Shown here: positions 24,501-36,500 of the stretch, in pieces
Layout of the letters: each line of letters opens with the position of its first letter
How positions within the stretch are numbered: the first letter of the stretch is position 1
From: Syngnathus acus
Lineage: Eukaryota > Chordata > Actinopteri > Syngnathiformes > Syngnathidae
Reading direction: 5' to 3'
DNA length: 64,000 nt
NCBI RefSeq assembly: GCF_901709675.1
Contig: NC_051090.1
Location: 494,842 to 558,841, forward strand
Position numbers and translations under genes: made by a program
Notes under the pieces: generated by a model
What the model was told of the DNA's origin: nothing
Databases searched by the model: none
Seen by the model: only the letters and a program-made list of their open reading frames with translations

Positions 24501-27500
24501 CAGATATTTCATCTTAACAATGTAAAACATTTAGGCTCACCTGTCAGTTTCCTTTATCTACGTAGCCTGCAGGCTTGTAGAGGCGACATAGCTCAACTTG
24601 CCCTTCGTTGTTTCATCTTTCCTATTTTAGAATCGTTGTATGAATCTAGTAACTAGTTTATTTTGATTGTCAGTATTTCACATTCAGTCCAAGGAATCAG
24701 CTCAATGAAAGATTTTGCTATCGTGCAAATATTGAGGTATTACTTCAAGACCCATCCAAAAGCCACTGTGATTCTTATTTCAATTTCTTTTAATCAAGAC
24801 ACTGCAATAACAGATTGTTAAACTCAATTACAATGAAGTGACTTGATTTCATGGATACCAGCTTCAACTTGATATGCAAAAAACAACTGCTTGCATGCTT
24901 CTTTTTATCTCGACACAATTTGGCGCAAAATCTTGCTTGGCCTTTTCTGCTCTTATTTTTCTTTGTAGGTCTTGGCTACTCGCACTGAGCTGTTTTGAAC
25001 GCACGGCGCTCAGTTGAAGTTCAGCGCCTCTGTCTTTCATGACCTCTGCGGTCCAACTTTGAAACAAGCTGGTTTCCTTCCTCAGGGGGAGGATTTCACT
25101 GCCTTACAGGCATGCTTTTGTATTCCACTGCCTTACAGGCATGCGTCCAAGTAGTTCCCTGGGGGATGCACAGGTTGCTCCGTAAATCTTCAAATAGGAT
25201 TTTCGGATGGATGAGAAACATAACTGCAGCGTCAATGCCGTTGGATTGGTTGATGTGTTTTCTTGACCGCTCAAACCTGATATTCATGGTCTGCTTGAAA
25301 GAAAGCTACTCAAGCCATGCAATTTAAAAAGAAAGAAAGGACATTGCTGCTAATACAAAGTTGCACGCATGCAGGGATGTCCCAATCAGATCAGTGTTTG
25401 TCATTGGCCTCAACATCACAACATACTAGATGCTTTAAGTGAAGGCTGAAACATATCCCAGTCTGATAGTCTCAATCTCTTCTGCAAAATGTAGTAACTT
25501 AAGCCGTCTTTGCTCTTCCGTAAATTGGACATATTGACTGTGGAGGCTGCATGTTATTGCTTGCCATTAACATACTCTAAATCTCTTCTTTTCTCTCGCT
25601 CTCACTTTCTCTCTGTCTTTCTCTTTCTAGGGTCCTCCCGGTCCCCCTGGTTTACCTGGTCCTCAAGGTGCAAGAGGCTCTCGGGTGAGTAAGATTAGCA
25701 AAGGTTGCTACATGTCAAAGCAAGATACAGTAGGCTGCATTAAGGAGGAGCCCTCCTTGTTTGACTCGGGTCATGCTTTGCTGTACACGTACGTACGTGC
25801 AAGGAACAATCCACATAAGCTCACGCATTCAGGAAAAGACGGACTTTTTTTTGTTCTATTATCCAACTCCCATCATTTGGGAAAATACAGCAGAATCTAG
25901 ATTCAGGACCTTCATTTGTCCTGTTGCGGAAATGTTGGTGAACCAGAAAAAAAGACGTTTGGACATGGAATTGAGGTTTTTCCTCAGCCAGCTACGTATA
26001 TACGTACGTATTTCTCCTCCATACATCACCAGATGACCATTATGATGCTCATGATTACATAATGCGATGTTTTGCTTCCACTTTCCTGTCTTGTTACGAT
26101 GATGGAGATGAGAGTAAGCTGGTCAAAAGTCAAACTTGTAAGAGGTTGGAGAACATATGGAAAGCCTCTGAGTCACCACGTCGCGACAGAGCCAGCCAGC
26201 TAGCCAGGCTTGGAGTTATTATGTGGTCGGAAGTTTGGCGCACTGTGCGGTCACTCTGTGGTTTTGTCTGCTGGCTCAGCATGGCGTGACAGACGTACTC
26301 TGCTTCCAAGTCTTATCAAAGCCTTTCAACTAAGGCAGATGGTGGAGGATTTTGGAAACAAACATGGTTTCTTTGAAGGAAGGTGCTGTTTCCAGCAATT
26401 TCCTTGCATGTTGATAGGGATTGATTCAGTCGTCAAGGCTCGATGATGGGAAAAGCTGGGATCGTTTGGGGCTTGTGGCTCTTTCCTCGACTCATTTACC
26501 GGACTGAACAAAGAATATGCGGCTTCATTATCATGACTCGAAACCTCGGTAAGATCGGCTCATATGTAAGTTCAAGTGCATGTTCATTCCAAAATAGAAA
26601 CTGTGCAAGAGCAGTGGCAATTCCAAATGTTTGTTTCTGTCATTGATGTCTTCCAAAAAGGTGAAGCTTTTTCTCAAAACCAAAATGATAGTTTGAATAC
26701 TAAAAGACATTTGCTATCGATTGGCGAGAAATAATCATGAAATATACTCTTTTAAGAGAAAACACTTTTGAAATGAAACTCAAGATTTTTCTTCCAGGCC
26801 CTTGGCTCCAGTGTAGTCTTTGGAGAGCGGTAGTCTGGCCTGTAAGCAGCAGGGATACACATGTGCAGGAATGTAGCATATTTATAGTGTGTGCCTGTGA
26901 CTGTGTGTCTTTGGTGTGGTGTGTGTGGTTGTGCATGAGAAAGAGTGTGTGTCTGTGCATGTGTTTTAATTCTTGCATACCAGAAGTTAAAGGAGTGAAA
27001 TGCCTTAGGTGCTCCATGAATTGATGTCAAGCTACATGATACATGAATGAAGTTGAACAAACTGTACACCAACAGCAGCACAAAAATCCAAATAGCAACT
27101 TAACTTGTAGAGCACGTGAGAAAAATATGCAGCTAAAATAAAAGACTGTACATGAAAATGAAACATAAACCCAAACATAATAATATAAGAAAAGGAAGGT
27201 TGCCATGACTGTACTGTATTAAAGAATCAAAGATTTTTTTGTGAAGACAGTATATGTGTATGTCAGCAAGAAGAAATATTCATGACTCAGCCTGCCAAGA
27301 TGAAGATGTTTCCAAAAGCGAGCCTTCACGTAGCAGCTGCTATTCATTACTGTCCATGAGTCACTTTCAGTACTTGGCCGTTATCGGTGACGGGGCATTT
27401 ACCATCTTCTCGCTCCGACTCTTTCAGGGTCCCAACGGTCCTGCCGGAAAACCTGGACCAGCTGGACCACCTGGACCCAAGGTGAGCGCTCGGCCATCTC

Positions 27501-30500
27501 TGATTGTGCTTTCTGACATGGTGAGACACGTGGCTTTCGATCCAGTCTCCCAACCCAATCCAAATGGAATGGAGTTAAGTGGCTTTTTATGTACTACGTC
27601 GTTTTACATAAGCAAATGAAAAAACACGATGAATGAATGTGTGAGGGAAATTCATCATCATTTGGCAGACTGAGCTGCCAAATACTGTTAAGGGAGGATA
27701 GCAGGGTCATGAACTGACACATGACAGGACATTGCAACAGCCCGAGGACGTGTGTTTGACCCCTTGTTTGGAAAAAGGTGAAAGCGAGAGCCTTGATCTT
27801 TGTCGGATGAGCAAATTGCGCGCTTGCGTATGGCACCTCGGAGACGAGATGAGAGTCGCGTTGTAACTGATTTGATTGAAAATTGCCATGATTCGTGAAG
27901 TGTTATGCCCATCAAGTTTGCCAGCCCTCACTTACAGTAGGTTCACATTGTGAGTTGAGCGGGCAAGCTAGGCCTGATTGCTGCCGACCGAGCCTGTTGT
28001 TCTCGAGGAAGGCTTGGCTCCAAAGTGTGTGCAAGATGATCCGGAGAGATCCATGCAGAAAGATCCATCCAAGTCTTTTAGAGGCATCATTATGTCGGCG
28101 ACGTGAAGCATCAGCCAGTGTTTGTCCCATTAGCCTTGGCTGCACGAGTCACTGTCGTCATCGGGCTGCCACAGAGCACCCCGGGAGCTGCACTGCACCG
28201 TATTCCCGGCCGGAACGTTGAAGAATGCCCTTTCCTTTCTAAATTCTGACCAAAACTGTGTCCCTTCTCAAGGTTTCTCATTTTCCCCGGGCAGGGGTTT
28301 TGAGTTTTTCCTTGCCCTTTTGGGAGCTTAAGATCAGGGGATGCTTTGAGAATAATTGTCAATTTTTGTCTATGTGAAGCCCTTTGAGACTGCTTGTGAT
28401 TTAGGGCTATACAAATAAACTTGACTTGACCAAAACCAAGTTACAATCATTCAAATGATGCAAATTGCACTCCTCTTCCTGGCCTATCCTGTCAGGCAAC
28501 AAAGACAGGGAACCAAGTGCAGCACGATCCTTTAATGGTGAGAGGGAAAACGGGGATGTAGAACGAGCAAGTAGTCAGGGCAGGCGGCGATCTGGAGCGT
28601 GGTCGAAGGTCAGGCAAGTAGTCAGGACAGGCGGCGATCTGGAGCGTGGTCGAAGGTCAGGCAAGTAGTCAGGACAGGCGGCGATCTGGAGCGTGGTCGA
28701 AGGTCGGGCAAGTAGTCAGGACAGGCGGCGATCTGGAGCGTGGTCGAAGGTCAGGCAAGTAGTCAGGACAGGCGGCGATCTGGAGCGTGGTCGAAGGTCG
28801 GGCAAGTAGTCAGGACAGGCGGCGATCTGGAGCGTGGTCGAAGGTCAAGGAAGCAGTTGGCTACAAAGTTTGGTCCGGGGACAAAAAGGCAGCAGTATCA
28901 CGTGCAGGGTAATCAGACGAACTGACAACTACTGGCAGAACACAGAGAGGTTAAATAGGGAACCTAACGAGCTGTAGCAGGTGCTGGCAATTCCATGAGT
29001 CGGGCTAGGCTGGAAGTCAGGTGACGTGGGGACGTGACAGAACCCCCCCCCCAAGGGACGGCCCCCGACGTCCCAAAAGCAGAACCCCAAGACGGAGCAG
29101 GAGACCGGGCGGGAGGGGGGGAACCCAAGACGTGCGGCAGTCAATATTCCGAATCAGAACACGTCGACCAAGCCCCGTCATCAGGCGGCACTACCGCCCA
29201 GTCCACCTTCCCAGCCGCGGCGTCGGGAGACGCCGACCAGGGGGCCGGCGTGGGAACCGGACGGGTCCCTACCGGACGACTCCGAGCAGGAAGCCGGTCA
29301 GACCCCAATACCCCGCCCACCGGAGCAGAACCCGGCTGCGGACGTCGCAACGGCAGCGGAGTAAGGGCCCGGGCCATCCGCTGCGGCCGACGGCGAGACC
29401 GGACCCGCGGCGGCTGCCCACGGATTGGAGAAGCGGAGGGCCGAGAGGCAAGGGCGCGGGCTGGAGTCGAGTAGTGGTCCTGGGACAGGGACTCGCGACA
29501 GGTAGTGGGGGGCAAAAAAACCGACCCCACACGGATCCTTGCTTGGCGGGTGTCCTTGGGTCTCGTCGGGCAAGAGACCACCCAGTGACCCTCACCCCCG
29601 CAGTACAGGCAAAGCCCCTCTCTGATGCGCTGACTGCGTTTCCTCACAGAGAGAGAGGTGCGTCCGATCTCCATGGGTTCTGACCAGCTGGGCTGGGTGT
29701 GAGGAGCAATAAAGGCGCGCTGACTTACGTGGACAGGGTCCCTGGCGGACGACAGGTCCGGTGAAAAAACCGGTGCGCTCCATGACACCCGAGGTGTCGG
29801 GCTGATGTCACGGTGACGGGGGGGCGGAGCCGCTCTCCTCTCCTCGCGTCGCCTCGACTGGATCCGCCGGTCCACCCGTACTGCCAGGTCCATGGCCACT
29901 TCAAGGGTCTGTGGGCGCTCGCAGGACACCATCTCGTCCTTGATATAGTCCGCGAGTCCGTGGATGAAGGCACCGACGAGAGCCGGGGTGTTCCAGTCGC
30001 TACGACGCGCCACCGTCTGGAACCGGATGGCGTACTGGGCGACGGATCTGCTGCCTTGGCGCAGCGTGAGGAGCTCTGTGGAGGCGTCCTCCGAGGCGGA
30101 GCCCAGGTCAAATACGCGCAGGATCTCAGCGGCGAAGGCGTCAAACGACGAACAGGCGGGTCCCTGCCGCTCATATTCTGCCGTTCCCCACAGCCATGCC
30201 TCGCCCGTCAGGTGAGTCAGCACGAAACCCACCTTGGCTGGCTCCGTGGCAAATGTGACGGGCTGGAGGTCGAACAAGACACGGCAGTTCGTCAGAAAGG
30301 CCCGGACGTACTTGGGGTCACCGTCGAACCTTGCGAGGTTGCTGAGTCTGGGCTCAGGGACGTCCACGTACTGCCCGGGTGCCGAGGCAGGACGGGGCGT
30401 GGACATAACGGTGGGGCTAAGCGGCACGGACGTGGACAGAGATGGCACAAACCGATCTGCAGCAGCCAGAGGAGCCAAGTCTCTGTGATCCCTGAGAGCC

Positions 30501-33500
30501 TCTACCAGGTCCTGGTGGAGCTGGTGGTGCTGCTGCAGTTGCTGTTGCTGCTGCTGCAGTTGCTGTTGCTGCTGCTGCAGTTGCTGTTGCTGCAGCTGGA
30601 GCTGCTGTTGCTGCTGCTGAACGACCCTGGTTAACGCCGCCATCTCCTCTGTGGTCTTGCCGAGCTCCCACTCCGTGTGGGTCAAGCGGGCCGTGTCTAG
30701 GGAATCGTGCGCTGGTTGCATTTCTGGTCAGTTCGTTCTGTCAGGCAACAAAGACAGGGAACCAAGTGCAGCACGATCCTTTAATGGTGAGAGGGAAAAC
30801 GGGGATGTAGAACGAGCAAGTAGTCAGGGCAGGCGGCGATCTGGAGCGTGGTCGAAGGTCAGGCAAGTAGTCAGGACAGGCGGCGATCTGGAGCGTGGTC
30901 GAAGGTCAGGCAAGTAGTCAGGACAGGCGGCGATCTGGAGCGTGGTCGAAGGTCGGGCAAGTAGTCAGGACAGGCGGCGATCTGGAGCGTGGTCGAAGGT
31001 CAGGCAAGTAGTCAGGACAGGCGGCGATCTGGAGCGTGGTCGAAGGTCGGGCAAGTAGTCAGGACAGGCGGCGATCTGGAGCGTGGTCGAAGGTCAAGGA
31101 AGCAGTTGGCTACAAAGTTTGGTCCGGGGACAAAAAGGCAGCAGTATCACGTGCAGGGTAATCAGACGAACTGACAACTACTGGCAGAACACAGAGAGGT
31201 TAAATAGGGAACCTAACGAGCTGTAGCAGGTGCTGGCAATTCCATGAGTCGGGCTAGGCTGGAAGTCAGGTGACGTGGGGACGTGACATATCCCAATTTA
31301 TTTCTAAATCATTTGGTCCCCCGCCACCCCCAGTTCTAAGATCCCATCTGCGCCCCTGATCTAATGCCTGCCCCAGTGTTTTTCCTGTGATTCATAGTCC
31401 CATCTAAAGCCCGCTGTCTGTGGGCGGAATGAGGGACTCTGGCCCAAAGCAGGAAAATATACGTATCCAGTTGACATGTGGAGGAGGTTCCTGAAGTTTC
31501 AGTGTTTGCAGCACAATCCGTAATGTTTTGATGATGTCTTTGCAGGATTTCAAACAGTTTTAGCAAACTGCTTGGCGGGATGTTCAAAGCATATTAGACC
31601 ATCTATACTACGAGTCATGTAGTTGCCGTTGGGTGCATGGGAAAGATAAATCCAATCTTTGAGAGGGAACATACAGCCCACACTGTTTGGGAAAACTTGC
31701 ATCAGCTGACATTCATAAATCAATATCCGCTAATTCACATGTAGCCGTAATAATAATAATAATAATAATAATGATGTTCTCTTCCAGAGAGGAGAAGTGT
31801 TGAATAGGCATGACCACATCCAAATTTGTGGATATGATGACTAAAATGTCTAGCAGGAGATTTTTGGTTGTGATGTCTGTGAGTTACAAGAACAGGTTGG
31901 CTGTCATTGGCTGATGAATGTGAAACAGATTTGGGTTACTGACCATGTCCTAACCTGTGACCTTGTCAATCTAGGGTGCAAAAGGAGACCCGGGGCTGTC
32001 TCCGGGTCAAGCTGCACCAGGAGAAAAGGTAAGCAATCTGCCACCAGTATGTGTGTGTGTGTGTGTGTCTAGACTCTCATTCTCTGTGGCTGTGCCTGTG
32101 GCTGTGGCTGTGCCTGTGCCTGTGGGAGGAAAGCCAGCCTATCCTTCTTCTTGTTTTTTCCTTCATATGCTCCCTTTTGTCAGATGTCATACTTGTCTCT
32201 GTTTTGTACTAAATATTTTGCAGTGCAACACAGCTACACGTCTTGTTTAAATGAAGCTCTCACAGTAACTTCCAAGAGATTGATATCTTTGTAGCCACAA
32301 TTGAAATCTTGACTCCCATGTCCAAAGGTTTCTGTGGCTTTTTATTGTTGGAAAATCAGTGCTGCCGTATTTCATAGGAAGGCTACCATCAAATTGACTC
32401 TCCCATATTTATCAGCTTCCGCATCATCACTCTATATACGTACGTACAATACTTGGGCGCTGTATTGCAATCGTATTTTTCTCTTTTATTTGTTCCCAAA
32501 GGGTGACAAAGGTCCGCCCGGACTGCTCGGTTCTGATGGTTTTCCAGGTTTGCAGGTAAGATTCAGTCTGTTCCTAAATGCAATAAATGAGTCACTTAAG
32601 GAATGTCTTAACATTTGCTTCTTTGAGTTTGGTCATTTTGTATGTGGTGTGGCTTCTTTCAGTGAAATAGTGCGGTCTCTGTAAAATGTGATATGCTTTG
32701 AGATCAAGGTGAAAGAGGAAAGGCCAACTCTCTGCTCAGGGTCAAGGAGTCAATCTAGCATAGCATTGGAGACCTGCGCTTGCAAAAAGACACCAAGTTC
32801 AAGTCTGGTGCAATGGTTTCGGATTCGCCTATTCGTGGTTTTGATGCCGATGATGCACACAATACGATGTGTGTCCAAATTCAAAATGAATCTGTACAAA
32901 TGTTACAAGTGAGTAGGCTGGCTTGGCATCCATTTCTTTTTGAAGCTTTTTTTGGTCTGTCCATGAAGGTTGTCTGTCATTTTTCGTCTTTCCATCCACC
33001 CTTGTTAAAGTCCACTAAGGTCACGTTGATGGCTAATAAACAACTCACTTGGAGTGAGCTGCAATTTGCACAGTAGCAAGGTCAACCTTTTTTCTCACCT
33101 ATTTGCCAAGTCTGTGATTGACTTTGTCATCTGTGCTACACTGATACAGTCATTTTATGGAAAGTGTATCTCCTCAAAATGCATTTGCTTATTCCATTCT
33201 TAAGGGTCCGAAAGGTTATCCAGGACCACCTGGGCTGCCAGGAGAGCGAGTAAGTATGGATTGATGCAGTATTATGAAACTCAAGATCTAGTATGGTATT
33301 GTACATATTGTCATAGCTAGTTCAGGAAATGATTGTTGCATCAAGTCAGACAAAATGCAAACGTTCTTTTTCAATCATGTATTCATGATCATGAATGTAG
33401 ATGAAGACTATTTCATGTCACTCTCGGTTGAGTGAAAACAGAAGGAGAAGTCTTGCAGCAATGTAGCGGATAGGTTGTCTTGCTGGAGCCTGTCTGGAAT

Positions 33501-36500
33501 GAACAGTGCTTTTTTTATTCCACTTTTGCCAACACTCATTTGACTTTGTTTCTCCACTTTCACTTTATCCCTCCATCTAACGGACCTATTCACTGTTCAC
33601 TGTTCATTCATGAGCCCGTTTGTCTCCTTCCTGCAGGGCGTACCGGGACTTCCCGGGGAAGTGGGCTCTGCAGGTTACCCTGGCAGGCAGGTGCAGTGAA
33701 AAATACCCCCGAAATATGCTTCTATTGTTTTTGAGAGCCCAGCAAAAAAAAAAAAGAAAAGATGGCTTCTCATAGTAGATCAACAGTGTATAGTATGAAG
33801 TTGGGAAGAAACCTCTTTGCTATGTCTAAGTACCGCAAGACAGTCAAGAATACAACAGGCTTTACATTGGTTTATGGATTGGCAAGTAAACCAGATGTTT
33901 CTTTTAATCATTATCAGTCGTGACTCGTTGTTCTACTGTGTATATATAGAATGATTGTGCAGATCAGTGTTTAGTTTTGACTCCACATTTATTGTTTGAG
34001 CGTTTCCAACGTCCAAACAAAGTTCTCATCAGCAGTCTTTCCGTTGTCACAGGGCGCCGCTGGCCCAGAAGGTAACCCGGGGCCCAAGGGGGTTGCTGTA
34101 AGTATTCCTAGCTCCTCCTCATATTCTGTCTTCAGAAACACTTCATTTCCTGGAAGGATTAGCACCGTGTCAGACCTTCAGTCCTGTTCCAGTTTGTTTT
34201 CAAACAACAGCGGCTGCACAGTTAGTTTTCAAACAACAGCGGCTGCAGTCTGCATGTGGGTGTTCAGGCTTGAGGACAGATAGATAGAACACAAAGCAAT
34301 GCTGAGGTGGGACCACTAATGGGGGAAATGAAAACAGGATGGGCAACTTTATTGGGACTTCATGTAGGTCAGCCACTCCAACATTGAGCGCAATGCTTCT
34401 CAAATACTTTCTGTTATGCGCCCCCAAGAAGAATAAAAAAAAAAACAAAGTTCATTTATCATCATAAAAACACCCCTGGATAACATGCTATCCTAAATGA
34501 GCATTCATTAATACTTACTAACATGTTCCCGGGCTCACCTCGGCATCGCAGCAAAAAATGAATAGCATGCATCCCTTTGACAAACATGTATGCCCTTCAA
34601 TCAATCGATATAGATCGACAGATGCAAAGTTAGCTGATTTGCAGAATGAAATCCTGACTTTTTCTGAAAGTATTCTAACATGATCTGATTGTTATCGGAC
34701 AATTTGCAGGGTTTTATTGGACCTCCTGGTATAGCTGGACCACCAGGACTGGAGGGGGAGAGAGTGAGTGATCTGAAGTTCTTGCAATCAATCAATCCAT
34801 CAAATCGTAATCATATTTTGTACTTTCGACTTATTTTGTAGGGCATATCTGGCCCTCCTGGAAAACCTGGTCCCAAAGGAAGACAAGTAAGATACTATTT
34901 CATTTTGGATTCCTTATCAAATGTGCGTGATGCGATGAAAGTACACGGATTTTTCCACGGAGGCAACTTTTCTAATTGTCGTCTTTACACGCATGCATAA
35001 TCATCCGTCCATACAATTGAACGTGAAGGGTGTGCTGGGTGATGTCGGTGAACGGGGAGCGACTGGTCCTGATGGCAGTGAGGTAAGAACGGCTGGACAT
35101 GTTACCATGGCCAAGAATGATTCAAACGCTGCTCATATGCATGACATACTATGTTTAATCCAGGTTGATGATTGAAATGTCTTGATAAACTTGAAATGGT
35201 AGGAATGCAGAATTTGCAAAGTACACTGTCCTGTTTATTTAGGATGTTGCTGTGATGTTTCACAGGGGCCTGTTGGTGGGACTGGTATTACTGGCTTTCC
35301 GGGCCTCGGGGTAAGTACGCGTCTTGCAATCTTATCACGATTTGAATTGCATGACTCTGATTGGAATCCATACTTCATTCCTCTTTTGGCAGATATGTAC
35401 TGATGCTTGTAGTACATGTTTTGTTAGCGTTTGTGATGATGCTATTTGCCTTGCCTTCAGAACTTGGCTCCTAAGTGATGATGATGATGATGCTATTGCA
35501 CTTGCCTTGAGACATGTTGGGTTGATTCCTCTTTGCGTTTTGTGCAATAGCATAAACGCTGAGTCACATCTTAGCCATACCTTGAAACCATTTGGTGTAA
35601 TCATGCTGTACGTGAAAACCAAAACACTTCCCTAATCCGCCTTTTGATGTGATTCCTATTTAATCAATTCTACGCTTGCTTGAGTGAATTTGGCTCTCCT
35701 AAAGGAGTTTGACATGTAAAACACACTTTCGTTTGCTAGTGTCAGTCCCAGCAGTGTGGTGTTCATTCATTGATTGAAACCCAATCAGACCAAGCAAAAC
35801 AGAGCAGCAAGTGTTCTTTCTGGAATGTATTTGATGTGTGTGCCAGTGTGCGATGCTCAATGTCAGAAAATGAGCTGACGGGAACAAGAACTGGATGTTT
35901 TTCTTTCTGGCCCATCTGATGGGTTGCAATTTGTACAGTATGTCCTTCCTTCCTTCCTTCCTTCCTTCCTTCCTTCCTTCCTTCCTTCCTTCCTTCCTTC
36001 CTTCCTTCCTTCCTTCCTTCCTTCCTTCCTCCCTTCTCTCTCTCTGTAGGGTGACCCGGGCCCCGAAGGTCCTCGAGGATTGCCCGGTGTCGTCGGGCCA
36101 AAGGTAGTTAACCACGCAATGATCATTCAAATCCTTCTGAATTTGAAATATTTCATGCTTCGATTGTATGAAATGGATCCATTTGTTTTTGGACTTTTCA
36201 TTGCTACTCCTTTTTTTCCACATCATTCATCGTTTGTTTTGTTGTCCTCTCTGTGTGGCAGGGACCAGCCGGACGAGCTGGCCTGCCTGGATTGAAAGGT
36301 GATAAGGTGATCTCAATATTTATTATTGTGCTAGATTTCCTTCGTGGCTCATCTCATACTCCACATAAGTGAAAAATATCCCACCCAATTTGACTTGGTT
36401 GATAAAGGTTTCAAAATGAATCCTGAACGGTGCCTTGCAGTCAGCTCTGGCTTCACTCGTTTCTGAATGATGCTGTGAAATTTAGGGTGAAGTGGGACAA

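Larger units (their letters stand above)
28490..31288 (-). mobile_element. Young gag-only LTR retrotransposon, Tf1/sushi group, in col24a1 intron 5
   Basis: The element is 2,799 bp, with 550-bp direct LTRs (28490-29039 and 30739-31288) starting TGTCA and ending TGACA. It is flanked by a perfect 5-bp duplication TATCC (28485-28489 and 31289-31293). I found no difference between the LTRs, so insertion looks recent. It is antisense to col24a1. The 1,699-bp interior carries one ORF, a Gag with a CCHC knuckle; no protease, reverse transcriptase, RNase H or integrase is present, so any movement needs an autonomous partner. Gag residues such as [17 protein letters not shown] and the CCHC motif resemble sushi-ichi-type vertebrate Ty3/gypsy elements. 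Cis signals are complete: TATA box, inferred RNA start, self-primer site and a G-run polypurine tract. Whether it is a named non-autonomous family cannot be told here. Confidence 0.93.

Noticed and set aside
28568-28849. Regularly spaced 47-bp repeats, considered as a CRISPR-like array
   Set aside because: The units are directly contiguous with no spacers, lie in an LTR and occur twice as part of an LTR pair in a vertebrate genome.
29021-29683. 220-codon plus-strand open frame in the LTR element interior
   Set aside because: It is antisense to Gag, Arg/Pro-rich from GC composition, and has no domain. The Gag strand agrees with the TATA box, primer site and polypurine tract.
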